6,424 bases of DNA from Streptosporangiaceae bacterium (GTDB taxonomy: Bacteria; Actinomycetota; Actinomycetes; Streptosporangiales; Streptosporangiaceae), in contig JASHXW010000152.1 of the NCBI GenBank assembly GCA_030043395.1, positions 1 through 6,424 on the forward strand, written 5' to 3'. This document shows positions 5,298-6,424 of the stretch, piece by piece. Position 1 is the stretch's first letter; every line of letters starts with the position of its first letter. The position numbers and the translations under genes were made by a program. Below the pieces are notes generated by a model. It saw only the letters and a list, made by a program, of their open reading frames with translations, was not told where the DNA came from and searched no databases.

Positions 5298-5876
5298 TCA
5301 GGTTCCTGCGATTTCCGGTCGCTCGGCAGCTGCGCGGCCGGCCACGAGAATGGCGTCCGCGTGATCTCGGTCACCAGCGGCTACCGCGAGGTCGACCCGC
5401 ACCACGAGCGCCTCGTCCGCGTCGGCGTCACCGATCAGCAGCGCGGCCACATCTAGTGCGGCGCTTGTCCCGCTGACGCACGCGACCGGCCCGGTAAGGC
5501 GCCAGCGCGCGGCTAGGTAGCCCGCCACGGCGTTCGGCACGGACTGGAAGAACTGCAGCGGGGGAACTCGCCGACCAGCGTCCACCGCCGCAGCGACGCG
5601 GGTCGCGCTCGTCACGTCGCCGAGAGCTGTCACCATGACTATCGCCGTGACGCCGCCCCGTGCGCGCGACAGGTCTCGCCGGCGCAACGCACGTCCGGCG
5701 ACCTCGGCAAGTAAGGGGCTGAAGTTGGACTCGATGAACCCGGCGAGCGCGGTGACCTCGTCGTCGGCGTCGCCTTCTGGCCAGGACGCTGACGCGACAA
5801 CCGTCAGGCCCGCCGCGGTTGCCGCCGCCTGCAATGCGGCGAGCCCGGGGGACGCGATCGATGCCGGCGATTTCAC
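5298..5876 (-). CDS. Small ketosynthase-like protein lacking the active-site Cys (candidate chain-length-factor-like partner)
   Basis: 192 residues, resembling the N-terminal half of a beta-ketoacyl synthase, of the short type gathered in the 'beta-ketoacyl synthase-like N-terminal' family (PF13723 as I recall; ApeC of aryl polyene clusters is an example). Recognisable blocks are 'ALGDVTSATRVAAAV' (84-98) and 'VPPLQFFQSVPNAVAGYLAA' (104-123), then 'LTGPVACVSGTSAALD' (127-142). In a working ketosynthase the last block is 'GPxxTVSTACASG', and the nucleophilic Cys aligns here with S138. No C-terminal half with the two catalytic His residues exists. It is therefore unlikely to condense on its own and more likely partners the ketosynthase encoded immediately upstream. 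The start is GTG, in a 4-nt GTGA overlap with that gene's stop; no good ribosome binding site is seen, so translation should depend on coupling. Codon 55 is TTA. Its exact role is inferred. Confidence 0.78.
   Translation of the reverse strand: MKSPASIASPGLAALQAAATAAGLTVVASASWPEGDADDEVTALAGFIESNFSPLLAEVAGRALRRRDLSRARGGVTAIVMVTALGDVTSATRVAAAVDAGRRVPPLQFFQSVPNAVAGYLAARWRLTGPVACVSGTSAALDVAALLIGDADADEALVVRVDLAVAAGDRDHADAILVAGRAAAERPEIAGT
5712..5714 (-). promoter_or_regulatory. TTA leucine codon, possible bldA-dependent control point
   Basis: Leu55 of the small ketosynthase-like gene is encoded by TTA. It is the only in-frame TTA I found among the genes in this window. In Streptomyces, TTA is read by the developmentally controlled bldA tRNA and often marks specialised-metabolite genes. 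The control role is inferred and holds only if the host uses bldA in this way. Confidence 0.6.
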
Positions 5877-6424
5877 GGCTGGCCAATCACTAGCGCGGTG
5901 TTCGCGCCGCCGAAAGCGGCATTGAGGCTCATCGAGAAGTCCGCGACGGGTGCCTGGCCTTCACCGAGCACCAGGTTGAGGCGGCATGTGTCGTCAGCGC
6001 CGAGGAACCCGGCGTTGACCGGCAGCATGCCCTTGCGGGCCGCGAGCATCGTGATGACGAGCTCGAGCACGCCCGATGCCTCCAGAGCCTGTCCGTGCAG
6101 CGACTTGGTGGAGCTGACCGGGACGGTCGAGACGGCGTCGCCGAGGGCGAGCCGAAGCGCGTTCACCTCGGCCTGATCGCTCTGGCCGGTGCCTGACCCG
6201 TGGGCGTTGACGTAGCCGAGGTCTTCCGCCGCGATGCCGGCCCGCTGCAGCGCGGCCATGACTGCCCGCGCCATGCCGGAGCCTTCCGGGTGCGGCTGGC
6301 ACGGGTGGTACGCGTCACCGGAGCGGCCCCAGCCAGCGATGCGCGCGAGCGGCAGCGCGCGCCGCGCGAGGGCGGACTCCCGGGACTCGATGACCACCGC
6401 GCCAACGCCATCCCCGAGCAGCAG
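5873..6424 (-). CDS. Beta-ketoacyl-[acyl-carrier-protein] synthase (FabF-like), C-terminal part; 5' end outside window
   Basis: The minus-strand frame is open to the window edge, giving 183 residues of an expected 400 or so; the active-site Cys half lies outside. The fragment opens with 'LLLGDGVGAVVIE' (1-13), the 'GDGAGAVVLE' block of FabF-type synthases. It then has 'NAHGSGTGQSDQAE' (73-86), with the first catalytic His at 75, and 'SSTKSLHGQALEASG' (104-118), with the conserved Lys at 107. It ends with 'LPVNAGF' (134-140) and the C-terminal 'NAAFGGANTALVIG' (168-181). In the usual 'TKSxxGHxxGAAG' block the second catalytic His follows the Gly; here that place holds Gln112, with a His two positions earlier (110). 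The His-to-Gln change may alter malonyl decarboxylation. The enzyme would elongate a carrier-bound acyl chain. Its stop overlaps the start of the Cys-less partner, suggesting a heterodimer. A GTG at 6397 is internal, not the start. Confidence 0.92.
   Translation of the reverse strand: MLLGDGVGAVVIESRESALARRALPLARIAGWGRSGDAYHPCQPHPEGSGMARAVMAALQRAGIAAEDLGYVNAHGSGTGQSDQAEVNALRLALGDAVSTVPVSSTKSLHGQALEASGVLELVITMLAARKGMLPVNAGFLGADDTCRLNLVLGEGQAPVADFSMSLNAAFGGANTALVIGQP

Noticed and set aside
4546..5364. A 272-codon plus-strand open frame opposite HmaS
   Set aside because: It shadows the HmaS-like gene, has low-complexity Arg/Ala/Gly/His-rich composition and no recognisable family.
1..6424. Mobile elements, tRNAs, CRISPR arrays or long repeats
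   Set aside because: I saw no terminal inverted repeats, transposase or integrase frames, tRNA-like cloverleaf or regularly spaced repeats; coding sequence fills nearly all of the window.

Overview
The window is GC-rich, with GC-loaded third codon positions, strong GGAGG-type ribosome binding sites, GTG as well as ATG starts, and only one TTA codon found in its reading frames. This points to an actinomycete (Streptomyces or a relative). No genus-level marker is present. The gene set looks like part of a specialised-metabolite cluster.

Layout: one plus-strand gene fragment lies at the left edge (1-342), the C-terminal half of an Sfp-type phosphopantetheinyl transferase. It converges on a minus-strand series of seven genes filling the rest of the window. 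In transcription order (right to left) these are: a FabF-like ketosynthase, of which only the C-terminal part is inside (5873-6424); a small ketosynthase-like protein lacking the active-site Cys (5298-5876); a 4-hydroxymandelate synthase/HPPD-family dioxygenase (4192-5283); a PhyH-family Fe(II)/2-oxoglutarate dioxygenase (3175-4128); a DUF3050 protein with a likely heme-oxygenase-like fold and candidate metal ligands (2370-3173); and the alpha (1376-2341) and beta (405-1376) subunits of a thiamine-diphosphate 2-oxo acid dehydrogenase E1. The junctions are a 4-nt overlap, 14 nt, 63 nt, 1 nt, 28 nt and a 1-nt overlap, so this is very probably one transcription unit. The two gene-free stretches (343-404 and 4129-4191) are each about 60 nt.

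How they may work together (inference): the transferase would prime carrier proteins encoded outside the window. The ketosynthase and its Cys-less partner would form a type II-PKS-like condensing pair. The mandelate synthase and the E1 pair both act on 2-oxo acids or their derivatives, so they could supply an aryl building block from 4-hydroxyphenylpyruvate, for example an aryl thioester starter. The PhyH and DUF3050 proteins would be tailoring or building-block oxygenases. No E2 or E3 partner for the E1, no hydroxymandelate oxidase and no hydroxyphenylglycine aminotransferase lies in the window, so the assignment to ordinary hydroxyphenylglycine supply is open. I do not recognise this gene order as a known pathway.
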